The notes beneath the pieces were generated by a model that was not told the DNA's origin, ran no database searches, and saw only the letters and a list, made by a program, of their open reading frames with translations. Below, piece after piece: positions 7,247 through 15,400 of a DNA stretch of 64,000 nt. How positions within the stretch are numbered: the first letter of the stretch is position 1; every line of letters starts with the position of its first letter. The translations under genes and the position numbers were made by a program. The DNA comes from an uncultured Collinsella sp. (GTDB lineage Bacteria; Actinomycetota; Coriobacteriia; Coriobacteriales; Coriobacteriaceae): contig CATYIV010000008.1 of NCBI GenBank assembly GCA_958407465.1, positions 8,918 through 72,917 of the forward strand, in the 5' to 3' direction.

Positions 7247-8383
7247 ATGGCCGAGAAGAAACTCAACGGAACCGTAATCGTAACGTACCGCTGCAACGCG
7301 CGCTGCACCATGTGCAACCGCTACAAGGCTCCCAGCCGTCCGGAGGAGGAGCTCTCCCTCGACGTGATCAAGAAGCTCCCGCGCATGTACTTCACCAACA
7401 TCACCGGTGGCGAGCCCTTCATCAGGACCGACCTTGCGGATATCGTGCGCGAGCTGTACAAGAAGTCCGACCGCATCGTCATCTCCACCAACGGCTTCTT
7501 CACCGACCGCATCATCGCCCTTGCCGAGGAATTCCCCCAGGTGGGAATCCGCATCTCCATCGAGGGTCTGCAGCAGACCAACGATGAGATCCGCGGTCTC
7601 CAGAACGGCTTCAACCGCGGCTACGAGACGCTCAAGAAGCTCGTGGAAATGAAGCACCCGGACGTGGGCTTTGGCATGACGGTGCAGGATCGCAACGCTG
7701 CGGACTTGGTGCCGCTGTACAAGCTTTCCGACGAGCTCGGCATGGAGTTCGCCACCGCCAGTCTGCACAACAGCTTCTACTTTGTCGAGGCGAAGAACAT
7801 CATCAAGGACCGTCCCATGGTGGCCCAGAACTTCGAGGACCTGGTAAACGAGCTCCTCAAGTCCAACGAGCCCAAGAAGTGGTTCCGCGCGTACTTCAAC
7901 ATGGGCCTCATCAACTACATCTATGGGCAGAAGCGCCTGCTCCCGTGCGATATGGCGTTCGACACGTTCTTCATCGACCCCTACGGCGACGTCATGCCCT
8001 GCAACGGCACCAAGGAGAAGCTCGTTATGGGCAACCTTAACGACGAGTCTTGGGATGAGCTGTGGGAGAGCGCCCAGGCCGAGAAAGTGCGCGGCTGCGT
8101 GCGCCACTGCGACCGCAACTGCTGGATGATTGGCTCCGTGTCTCCTGCCATGCACAAGTACATCTGGAAACCCGCGTCGTGGGTGCTGGCGCACAAGCTC
8201 AAGCCCGGCAAGAAGTTCGACATGCACGAGCTCCCCATCGTGCGCGACTACGAGTCGGGCAAGGTGACGAAGGAGGAGCTGGACGCTCTTTCCACCTGCG
8301 ACATGCACGCCGCGATCAACGACGGCCTTTCCGACGCAAGCCGAGCCGACGCGCACGTGTACGAGACTGAGGAGGCGCTGTAG
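7247..8383 (+). CDS. Radical SAM protein with SPASM domain
   Basis: 378 residues. The radical SAM cluster motif is C16-x3-C20-x2-C23 (CNARCTMC), followed by ITGGEPF and ISTNGFF. The C-terminal SPASM region supplies further cysteines (LLPCDMAF, VMPCNG, RGCVRHCDRNCW) for auxiliary iron-sulfur clusters. SPASM enzymes often modify peptides, but related proteins occur in polysaccharide loci with unknown roles. It lies 3 bases behind the glycosyltransferase and clearly belongs to the operon, so sugar or lipid-carrier modification is a fair but unproven guess. No precursor peptide gene was found nearby. Confidence 0.85.
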   Translation: MAEKKLNGTVIVTYRCNARCTMCNRYKAPSRPEEELSLDVIKKLPRMYFTNITGGEPFIRTDLADIVRELYKKSDRIVISTNGFFTDRIIALAEEFPQVGIRISIEGLQQTNDEIRGLQNGFNRGYETLKKLVEMKHPDVGFGMTVQDRNAADLVPLYKLSDELGMEFATASLHNSFYFVEAKNIIKDRPMVAQNFEDLVNELLKSNEPKKWFRAYFNMGLINYIYGQKRLLPCDMAFDTFFIDPYGDVMPCNGTKEKLVMGNLNDESWDELWESAQAEKVRGCVRHCDRNCWMIGSVSPAMHKYIWKPASWVLAHKLKPGKKFDMHELPIVRDYESGKVTKEELDALSTCDMHAAINDGLSDASRADAHVYETEEAL

Positions 8384-8455
8384 TGCAGCCGGGTGGAAAA
8401 ATCGAATGCAAAAATTCAGAAATAGCGGTTGCTCGATATCAATCGGAGGAAACAC

Positions 8456-9559
8456 GTGAAAGTATCCTGCATAACCAGGCACGCAATCTCTAATTATGGC
8501 TCCCTGCTCCAGGCATATGCGACACAACGAGCGGTAGAGAGCTTGGGGCATGAGTTCGAGATTATGGACTATGTACCTGCTTGTGAGGACGTATCCCAGC
8601 AGGTGAGGACGCTTCTTTCGACAAAGCCGTCCTGGAACGGGAACCCGTTGAAGAAGTCTGTCTACAGACTTCTGATGGAGCCTGAGACAAGGGTGGCGGG
8701 CAAGCGGTTTGCGCGTGAGCGTTCCCAGCTGCTTAAGATGAGCCCTCACTATGCATCCCTGGAGGAGCTGAAGGCTAATCCGCCCAAGGCCGATGTCTAT
8801 ATGACTGGAAGCGATCAGGTGTGGGGTCCCATCAGCTCGGGCGCATACGACCTGTCATACGCGCTTGAGTTTGCTCCCGAGGGCGCAAGGCGCATCTCAT
8901 ATGCGGCAAGCTTTGGTAAGAAGAATATCCCGGATAGCGTGCGCCCCAGGTTTCTCGAGGACCTTCGAGCATATGAGGCCGTGTTCGTACGCGAGGATGC
9001 CGCGCGCGAGCAGCTTGCCTCGTGGGGCATAGAGGCCGGACAGGTTGTCGATCCCACGCTGCTGCTTGATGGCGAGGCGTGGAGAAGGATGGCGGCACCT
9101 GCCCCGAAGGGCGAATACATCCTCGTCTACCAGATTCACAGCGACCCGACGGTGGGGCAGTACGCCGTGAAGGTTGCCAAAAAGCTTGGCTTGCCCCTGA
9201 TACGGATCTCCGCAAGCCTGCACCAGGCCTCACGCGAGGGCAAGTTCAAGTGGCTGCCGACGCTTGCTGAGTTTCTGTCGTATGTCGACAACGCAGCATG
9301 CCTAGTCACGGACTCGTTCCACGGTACGGCTTTTGCCATAAATCTCAATACGCCGCTGGTAGAAGTGCTGCCCAAGAACGGAACCTCGAGCAGGAACGTG
9401 AGTATTCTGCGACTCACGGACCTCACGGACAGAGTGCTTCAGAATCTAGATGATGTCGAGTTAGCATCCAAGCAGATTGACTTTGGTCGGGTCAACGACG
9501 TGATGGGTGCGGAGAGGGAGAAGTCCCTAGCGCAGCTCAAGAGCATGATTGAGGAGTAG
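8456..9559 (+). CDS. Polysaccharide pyruvyl-transferase-like protein
   Basis: 367 residues. Family marks are ISNYGSLLQAYATQRA near the N-terminus, VYMTGSDQVWGP, ISYAASFGKK, and LVTDSFHGTAFAINLNTP at the C-terminus. Enzymes of this fold add pyruvate ketals from phosphoenolpyruvate to sugars; some members have other roles. GTG 8456 is chosen because CGGAGGAAA (8444-8452) precedes it; the frame extends upstream to a TTG at 8429 without support. A perfect palindrome lies at 8652-8673. A second member occurs at 14327-15400. Confidence 0.82.
   Translation: MKVSCITRHAISNYGSLLQAYATQRAVESLGHEFEIMDYVPACEDVSQQVRTLLSTKPSWNGNPLKKSVYRLLMEPETRVAGKRFARERSQLLKMSPHYASLEELKANPPKADVYMTGSDQVWGPISSGAYDLSYALEFAPEGARRISYAASFGKKNIPDSVRPRFLEDLRAYEAVFVREDAAREQLASWGIEAGQVVDPTLLLDGEAWRRMAAPAPKGEYILVYQIHSDPTVGQYAVKVAKKLGLPLIRISASLHQASREGKFKWLPTLAEFLSYVDNAACLVTDSFHGTAFAINLNTPLVEVLPKNGTSSRNVSILRLTDLTDRVLQNLDDVELASKQIDFGRVNDVMGAEREKSLAQLKSMIEE
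8652..8673. repeat. Perfect 10-bp palindrome inside the pyruvyl-transferase-like gene
   Basis: AGAAGTCTGT (8652-8661), centre CT, ACAGACTTCT (8664-8673). Read through by the frame, which encodes KKSVYRLL. Confidence 0.85.
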
Positions 9560-9563
9560 GGCA

Positions 9564-10691
9564 TTGTCAAACGTTGGCACTAGGACGGTATGCAAGAAGG
9601 ATATGTGCGCTGGCTGTATGGCCTGCGTCGATTCATGCCGACATGGAGCGATTGCCATTGAGGATACGATTGAGGCGTATAACGCCCGTATTGATCCTAC
9701 AAGGTGCGTGGGATGTGGACTGTGCGAGAAAACGTGTCCCCAGATGGTATCCCCATCTTCGTTGCGTCCTCTCGAGTGGCTACAGGGGTGGGCGAAAGAT
9801 ACATCGCTCAGAATGTCATCTTCGTCCGGGGGTCTGGCTACGGCCATCTCGGAGGCGTTTGTGGCGTCAAATGGATTAGTGTGTTCATGTGCACAGGAGG
9901 GCGGTGAGTTCCGGTTCCACCTCACTTCTGATGCGGATTACTTGAGGAGGGCCCAAGGCTCCAAATACGTCAAAAGCAATCCGCTTGGTGCGTACCGCGA
10001 GGTTAGGGAGGCCCTGCAAGGTGGTCAAAGGGTTCTCTTTATCGGTCTTCCTTGTCAGGTTGCTGCGATGCGTAACTTCGTTGGAAGCCGTTTAGCCGAT
10101 TCCCTTTACACCATCGACCTTATCTGTCATGGTTCACCGTCCCCCAAGGTCCTGAGCCGATTCTTGGAAGAGACAGGTAACAACCTGTCTAATGAGCTGA
10201 TACTGGACTTTCGAAAGAAAGTCCAGTTTCAGCTCCGCTATCGCGGAGCTGAAACTGTGGGTAGGACGGGTGTCCGCGATCGCTACTCGATTGCTTTCCT
10301 CTCGGGTTTACCGTATACGGAAGGCTGCTACTCCTGCCGCTACGCCAAGGGTGATCGTGTCTCCGATATTACGCTTGGCGATTCATGGGGTAGCGAGCTT
10401 TCTGATGAGGTCGCGAACGGGATATCCCTCGCACTTGTGCAGACAGACAAGGGTCGAGAACTGTTAGAAATGACGGACCTTGAGCTTTTGCCGGTTGATC
10501 CTGGTCTAGCTGTGGCCAACAATGAACAGCTTCAACGTCCTTCGACGAAGCCTATAGAAAGAAATACCTTTATGGACGGCTTTCGTAACGGGGTACGGGT
10601 TAACCGACTCGTTCTCAGGGCGAGGCCAAAAGACTGCGCCAAGTACTTGGTCAAGGATATACTGCTTGCACTGGGTTTGCTCAGGGGTTAA
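9564..10691 (+). CDS. Coenzyme F420 hydrogenase/dehydrogenase beta-subunit-like ferredoxin protein
   Basis: 375 residues. Two [4Fe-4S] ferredoxin motifs open the protein (CAGCMACVDSC and CVGCGLCEKTCP), followed by the FrhB-like N- and C-domains (SSSGGLATAI, LFIGLPCQVAAM, DLICHGSPSPKVL, CYSCRYAKGDRVSDITLGD). Homologues are common in capsule loci beside pyruvyl transferases, where they are thought to supply electrons or reduce a sugar intermediate; the substrate is unknown. TTG 9564 follows AGGAG (9552-9556). Two overlapping perfect hairpins at 10202-10257 encode the stretch between DFRKK and GAET. Confidence 0.82.
   Translation: MSNVGTRTVCKKDMCAGCMACVDSCRHGAIAIEDTIEAYNARIDPTRCVGCGLCEKTCPQMVSPSSLRPLEWLQGWAKDTSLRMSSSSGGLATAISEAFVASNGLVCSCAQEGGEFRFHLTSDADYLRRAQGSKYVKSNPLGAYREVREALQGGQRVLFIGLPCQVAAMRNFVGSRLADSLYTIDLICHGSPSPKVLSRFLEETGNNLSNELILDFRKKVQFQLRYRGAETVGRTGVRDRYSIAFLSGLPYTEGCYSCRYAKGDRVSDITLGDSWGSELSDEVANGISLALVQTDKGRELLEMTDLELLPVDPGLAVANNEQLQRPSTKPIERNTFMDGFRNGVRVNRLVLRARPKDCAKYLVKDILLALGLLRG
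10202..10257. repeat. Two overlapping perfect hairpins inside the first F420-hydrogenase-beta-like gene
   Basis: Hairpin 1: ACTGGACTTTC (10202-10212), GAAA loop, GAAAGTCCAGT (10217-10227). Hairpin 2: CAGTTTCAGCTCCGC (10224-10238), TATC loop, GCGGAGCTGAAACTG (10243-10257), 15 bp without mismatch. They share 10224-10227, so only one can form fully at a time. Confidence 0.93.
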
Positions 10692-10737
10692 CACATCGAG
10701 AGCGTTTGCTTTAGGCATTAATGATAAGGTAATCCAT

Positions 10738-11676
10738 ATGTTGAGTAATTCCAAGGTGCCAAAGTGCGTCGTATTAATGGCGTCATACAACGGCATCCCA
10801 TTTATTTCAGAACAAATTGACAGCATTCTCTCGCAGGCTGAAGTTGACGTACGTCTTTTTGTCCGTGATGACGGGTCATCTGATGGTACTCGTGATCTTC
10901 TGCAGCGCTATGCAGATGAGGGCAGCCTGACTTTGTTAACAGGAGAAAACCTAGGACCTGCTTTAGGGTTTTTGACGTTGTTGCGGAATGCTCCCGAAGC
11001 TGATTACTATGCGTTTTCCGACCAAGATGATATTTGGGATAGCGATAAACTGATAACTGCGATTAAACAGCTTAAGAAGCAGGAGAATTTGGCTCTTTAT
11101 CATTGCAATTCAAGACTTGTAGATTCAGCTGGTAATGAGATGGGCCGGTTAACCTATGGGCAACAAAGGTGCATATCTTATCGAGATAACGACCCTCTCA
11201 ACCAGCTTTGCATTGGGTCACCTATGGGATGTACGCAAGTATTTGATAGGCGTATTTGGGAAGTTGTTTGCTTGCATGAGCTGCCCCATCCCGTCATCAT
11301 GCATGATAAGCTGATAGCTAATCTATGCGTGCTGCTGGGTTATCGGATTGTTTTCGATGCTTCTCCTCATATGGGATATCGCCAGCATGGTCGTAATGTG
11401 GTCGGTGTGAGTACTGATTTACCATCTAAAGTGATTGAGAAAATCAATAGTTTTTGTCATCCGCGAGAGATTACTCTTGCAAAGCAAGTTACTGGACTTC
11501 TTTCAACTTATTCCGACTGCATTCTTCCTCCAGAGCGTGCTCTTGGAGAGTTGGTATCGAAAATGGACGCTTCTTTCATGGCTAGGTGCAGGGTTTCTTT
11601 CTCTTCGAGGCTGAATTTCGGCAGTCTACAAGAGGGCCTTTTCAATAGATCTCTCCTCTTGTTTGGGAAGCGATGA
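10738..11676 (+). CDS. Glycosyltransferase, GT2 family (rhamnosyltransferase-like)
   Basis: 312-residue inverting glycosyltransferase: VVLMASYNGIPFISEQIDSI, the VRDDGSSDGT nucleotide-binding motif, and YYAFSDQDDIWDSDKL, the DQDD form common in capsular rhamnosyl- and galactofuranosyltransferases. The C-terminal acceptor region has HDKLIANL and MGYRQHGRNVVG. ATG 10738 is chosen; AAGG lies about 10 bases upstream. The gene is markedly more AT-rich than its neighbours, a sign of separate acquisition. Given the rml operon downstream, dTDP-rhamnose is a reasonable but unproven donor. Confidence 0.86.
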   Translation: MLSNSKVPKCVVLMASYNGIPFISEQIDSILSQAEVDVRLFVRDDGSSDGTRDLLQRYADEGSLTLLTGENLGPALGFLTLLRNAPEADYYAFSDQDDIWDSDKLITAIKQLKKQENLALYHCNSRLVDSAGNEMGRLTYGQQRCISYRDNDPLNQLCIGSPMGCTQVFDRRIWEVVCLHELPHPVIMHDKLIANLCVLLGYRIVFDASPHMGYRQHGRNVVGVSTDLPSKVIEKINSFCHPREITLAKQVTGLLSTYSDCILPPERALGELVSKMDASFMARCRVSFSSRLNFGSLQEGLFNRSLLLFGKR

Positions 11677-11677
11677 T

Positions 11678-12955
11678 ATGAGTAAAAGCATCCCCAAACC
11701 GCACAATAGTGGGTACGTCCTAGCGCTTGCCTTTTGCGACTATCTCAAGGACAAGACCGGCACCCCAAAGGCTATTATGGCGAGTCAGCAGGCCATGGCG
11801 TCGCACGGCATAAGTTACGTCTATCTCCACTCGGTTAAGAAGACCCTGTTCAGGGACGACCAGATGCTATTTTGCGAATTCGGGGTTACGGTCGACGGGG
11901 TGGAGGCTGGTGTTTTCAGTATTGCCCAGGTGTGCGAGGCCCTTTGCAGCTGGCAAAAAAGCGGCTTCAGCCTTCTTGAGCTTCATATCCACCACCTTCT
12001 GTACGTGAGCCTTGAGAAAGTCTCCGAACTGCTAAAAGTTACAGGCAAAACACCGGTCAGGGCCTTTCTCCACGACTATTACCTGTGTTGTACAAGCTAT
12101 AACCTCCAAAATAGGAGCGGCTTTTGTGACAGCTCAAGGCTCGGCGACGCTCCCTGCGAGAAATGCCCCCACTTCAGTAACAGCCTTCGTGTGGAGTCGA
12201 AGATCCAAGGGCTGTTTGACTCCATCAAAAATCTCCGTTTTGTTGCACCTTCGACCTATACGAAGAATCGGTTTCTCTCATTCAGGCCCCAATACGAGGG
12301 CCTTGTTGATGTAATACCGCACCAAAAGCTGCTTGGAGAGTATCTGGGCAACAGACGTCCTCTGAACGCAGGGGAGCGCATCAGGGTTGCCTTTCTGGGG
12401 ATGCCGAGGAAGACAAAGGGCTGGGAGACCTGGCTTCGCCTCGTATCTGCGGTCGATGAACAAGAGTACGAGTTCTTCGTCTTCAACAGCTCGAACGATA
12501 TGTATCCAGGGATGAACAAGCGGTTTGTCGAATTTGATGAGAAGCACCCAAATGCCATGACCGACTCTCTCAGGGAGTGCGAGATTGCCATCGTTGTCAT
12601 GTGGCCATCTTGTCCAGAGACCTATAGCTACACCTGTATGGAATCTTACTCCGCAAACGCTTATACGATTTCGAGTGCATGTGCAGGCAATGTCGCCGAC
12701 TTTGTCGTTGAGCATGGGTCCGGTTTGGTGCTGAATAACGAGGAGGAGCTAATCGGGCTGTTTAGGGATAAGAGCCGGCTTATCAGGGAGGTCAATCGTT
12801 TCAGGAGCGGAAAGCCTGGTCCGCTCGATCTTGTCGATTCAGATGAGATCGTAGACCTGCTTCCATGCTCCTCGGTAGGTCTCAACACGGGAGTTCACAT
12901 GCACACGAGGCTGATTGAACGTGTGCTGCTGGAGGTACTCAATGCAAGATCATAG
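11678..12955 (+). CDS. Glycosyltransferase-like protein
   Basis: 425 residues with a two-lobed GT-B look: AFLHDYYLCCTSYNLQNRSGFCD and CEKCPHFSN in the first half (the HDYY and Cys pattern is also seen in cysteine-inserted GT4 enzymes), then RVAFLGMPRKTKGWETW, VVMWPSCPETYSYTCMESYSA and GLVLNNEEEL in the donor half. The assignment is to the fold and locus rather than to a named family. ATG 11678 starts one base after the preceding stop, and the end overlaps the polymerase start by 14 bases, so it is one operon. Confidence 0.7.
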   Translation: MSKSIPKPHNSGYVLALAFCDYLKDKTGTPKAIMASQQAMASHGISYVYLHSVKKTLFRDDQMLFCEFGVTVDGVEAGVFSIAQVCEALCSWQKSGFSLLELHIHHLLYVSLEKVSELLKVTGKTPVRAFLHDYYLCCTSYNLQNRSGFCDSSRLGDAPCEKCPHFSNSLRVESKIQGLFDSIKNLRFVAPSTYTKNRFLSFRPQYEGLVDVIPHQKLLGEYLGNRRPLNAGERIRVAFLGMPRKTKGWETWLRLVSAVDEQEYEFFVFNSSNDMYPGMNKRFVEFDEKHPNAMTDSLRECEIAIVVMWPSCPETYSYTCMESYSANAYTISSACAGNVADFVVEHGSGLVLNNEEELIGLFRDKSRLIREVNRFRSGKPGPLDLVDSDEIVDLLPCSSVGLNTGVHMHTRLIERVLLEVLNARS

Positions 12956-14324
12956 GCATGCGAGGCTCGTTATAAATAAAGCGGAGGAGTGGGCTGGTCG
13001 AAGAGGTCGTTGGTATCTCCCTAATAAGCAAGGCGTTCTAACCGTTTGCATGGGTGACCTGGCGGATGCGACGATCGTTATAGGTATCTTGGCGCAGGTT
13101 TTCTTCCTTGAGTACTATGGTCTGGGGCGATACCTCAACTGGGTAATTACCGGCATGATTTGCGTGAGGGCGCTCTTCTCCGGATGGAAATATAGCGGTA
13201 GAGCGCTACTACTTGGGCTGATTACCGTTGCAGGGTGGCTGTCTGGTGCCCTCTTGGGTGGCAATATGGAAACGTTTAGGGCGAATATTTTGCTGCTCCT
13301 CTACCCGTTTGTCTATACGCTTTACTTCTTTCTTTTGATCACTAACAAGAGGGATTTTCTTCTTGGACTCTTTGATGCAGGTTTTCCGGTCTTCAACGCC
13401 ATATTGCTTCTCAATATGGCGATCATGTTTATCCAGTACTCTACCCATGGGATGATCGCTGCGACAACGAACGACATCAGTTACTTCGAGGACAATATCT
13501 CCGGCCTGTTCTCTTATGCGTCCGTCCATGCGGTGGCCCTTTACACTTCATTCGTCGTGCTCTACAACTTCGTCTGGATTAGGAGGCTTCGGGGTCCTCT
13601 CTGGCCATCCCTTGCCATCGCTTACAACGTCTGCCTTATCGTCCTGTCCTTCTATCTTGCGACACTCAACGATAATAAGGCGCTCTTCATAATCCTTCCT
13701 CTCGTTTTAGTGATGTTCTGGCTTATTTCAGTCATGAGAGGAGAAGCGGATGTTTCGGGTCCCTTCTTTTGGCTTGTCGCCTTGTATTTTATCCTGACAA
13801 TTGCATACGCCTTGGTGCCTGCGTTCCAGATCCTCGTGGATACGCAAGTGTTTGGTCTGTTCGATATGGTTGGCAGTTCAGCTTCCGTCGGTACTGCTGC
13901 CGACGGCAGTAACGAGAGGATTGCTATCATCGGCTTCGCTCTCTTGAGACCGGCTACATGGAGTCTCGGAGAGGGTCTTGGAGCCTCAAGCTTCTACGCG
14001 TCCGGGTTCATGTCGTTTAACCACTTTGGTCAAGCGGATATGGGGTCTTTCTTGATTCTCATGGGGGTTTGGGAGACGGCAGCGTATGTAGCGTTTTTCC
14101 ACTCCGTGGTTAGTGAGTTTATGGAGCAGGAAAAAGGATCTAATGGCCGGATTGTTCGTTTGCTCCTTTTGCTAACAATTCTTATTACCTTTCTGTATAC
14201 GCAGTGCTTTACAAGGGTGAACTGCTGCTTGTGCCTACTGCTGCTCTGTGGAGCGCTGGCTTGGTCGTGGAATTCCTCGGCTGCAGACTATTTGATTATT
14301 GATAGAGACGAAGAACAGGTTTGA
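12942..14324 (+). CDS. wzy: Wzy-like polysaccharide polymerase (membrane protein)
   Basis: 460 residues with about ten or more hydrophobic segments spread along the chain (for example VIGILAQVFFLEYYGL, ILLLLYPFVYTLYFFLLI, ALFIILPLVLVMFWLISVM, LLLLLTILITFLYTQ). A long periplasmic-type loop near residues 300-370 has NERIAIIGFALLR. Topology and position fit the polymerase that joins repeat units outside the membrane; Wzy sequences are too variable for a firm call. ATG 12942 follows GGAGG. A perfect 10-bp hairpin lies at 13397-13421. Confidence 0.75.
   Translation: MQDHRHARLVINKAEEWAGRRGRWYLPNKQGVLTVCMGDLADATIVIGILAQVFFLEYYGLGRYLNWVITGMICVRALFSGWKYSGRALLLGLITVAGWLSGALLGGNMETFRANILLLLYPFVYTLYFFLLITNKRDFLLGLFDAGFPVFNAILLLNMAIMFIQYSTHGMIAATTNDISYFEDNISGLFSYASVHAVALYTSFVVLYNFVWIRRLRGPLWPSLAIAYNVCLIVLSFYLATLNDNKALFIILPLVLVMFWLISVMRGEADVSGPFFWLVALYFILTIAYALVPAFQILVDTQVFGLFDMVGSSASVGTAADGSNERIAIIGFALLRPATWSLGEGLGASSFYASGFMSFNHFGQADMGSFLILMGVWETAAYVAFFHSVVSEFMEQEKGSNGRIVRLLLLLTILITFLYTQCFTRVNCCLCLLLLCGALAWSWNSSAADYLIIDRDEEQV
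13397..13421. repeat. Perfect 10-bp hairpin inside the Wzy-like gene
   Basis: CGCCATATTG (13397-13406), CTTCT loop, CAATATGGCG (13412-13421), within codons for NAILLLNMAI. Confidence 0.87.
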
Positions 14325-14326
14325 AC

Positions 14327-15400
14327 ATGAAAATAGGCATTTCCACATTTACGCATGGGGACAACTATGGGCAGAGGCTCCAGAACCTTGCTGTCCAAGA
14401 AACTCTCAAACTCTCGGGTGCAGATGTCCTTACGTTCAGACAGAAGGACTCGAGATCTGCCAAATACAAGCTCAAGTCTTTGGCTTCGCTCATTCCAAAG
14501 GGGCTTGCCGTTGCCCACATCCAGAGGCATCGTTCGTTTGAGGATTTCAATTCCCGTAACATTTCCTTTAGCCGGGAGGTTATATCTGATTCCAACCCTC
14601 CACGTGACATTAAATCCTATGACTTTTTCGTTGCTGGGAGCGACCAAGTTTGGTCTCCGTATTCCCCTGACGCTAACTCCACTATGTTTCTCACGTTTTC
14701 GCCAAGAGAAAAGCGCATTGCTTTTTCGCCAAGCTTGGCAGCTCCGACGATTCCCGAGGAGAAGCGTGAGCTGTTCCACGGCTATTTCGACGGGTTTGAT
14801 AGGCTGTCCGTTCGTGAGCAGAAGAGCGCCGAGCTTATAAACAGTCTGTACGGCTTAAAGGCCGAGGTGTTGATTGACCCAACACTGATGTTTGACGGCT
14901 CCTGGTGGGAAAGGTATGAAAAAGAGCCGCACTGCGGGCTTCCAAATGATTATGTATTGACGTACTTCCTCGGGAGTGCAGCTTACGAAGAGAGGGTTGC
15001 CGAAATCTGTGATTCACTTAGCTGCAAGAGGGTCGATTTACTAGGGGATGCGCGCTACTACGCCCTCGGGCCTTCAGAGTTCCTCTATGCCGTCCGTCAC
15101 GCAAAGCTTGTAGCGACAGATTCATATCACGGATCAATTTTCTCGATCTTGTTCGGGAAGCCGCTGATTTATTGCCCTCGTGAGTCCACTGGTCCAGACA
15201 TGAGCAGCCGATTCGACACGCTAGCCAGCGAGCTGGGTGTTTCTTTCGTTGAGCGGTCAATTCTTTCCGTATGTAATTCGGAACTGCTCGAGAGTGACTA
15301 TTCAAAGGCGTATGACAGGTTGGCAGCTCAGAGGAAGATCGTTGTTGAATTCCTCGATAGATGTGGATTGAGCATTCCCTCGGAGGCCGCCCGTGGCTAG
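14327..15400 (+). CDS. Polysaccharide pyruvyl-transferase family protein, second copy
   Basis: 357 residues: MKIGISTFTHGDNYGQRLQNLA at the start, FFVAGSDQVWSPYSP, RIAFSPSLAAP and LVATDSYHGSIFSILFGKPLI. It resembles 8456-9559 in fold but is distant in sequence, so it probably acts on another sugar or is a non-pyruvylating member. It begins 2 bases after the polymerase stop, and its last 8 bases overlap the flippase start. Confidence 0.8.
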   Translation: MKIGISTFTHGDNYGQRLQNLAVQETLKLSGADVLTFRQKDSRSAKYKLKSLASLIPKGLAVAHIQRHRSFEDFNSRNISFSREVISDSNPPRDIKSYDFFVAGSDQVWSPYSPDANSTMFLTFSPREKRIAFSPSLAAPTIPEEKRELFHGYFDGFDRLSVREQKSAELINSLYGLKAEVLIDPTLMFDGSWWERYEKEPHCGLPNDYVLTYFLGSAAYEERVAEICDSLSCKRVDLLGDARYYALGPSEFLYAVRHAKLVATDSYHGSIFSILFGKPLIYCPRESTGPDMSSRFDTLASELGVSFVERSILSVCNSELLESDYSKAYDRLAAQRKIVVEFLDRCGLSIPSEAARG

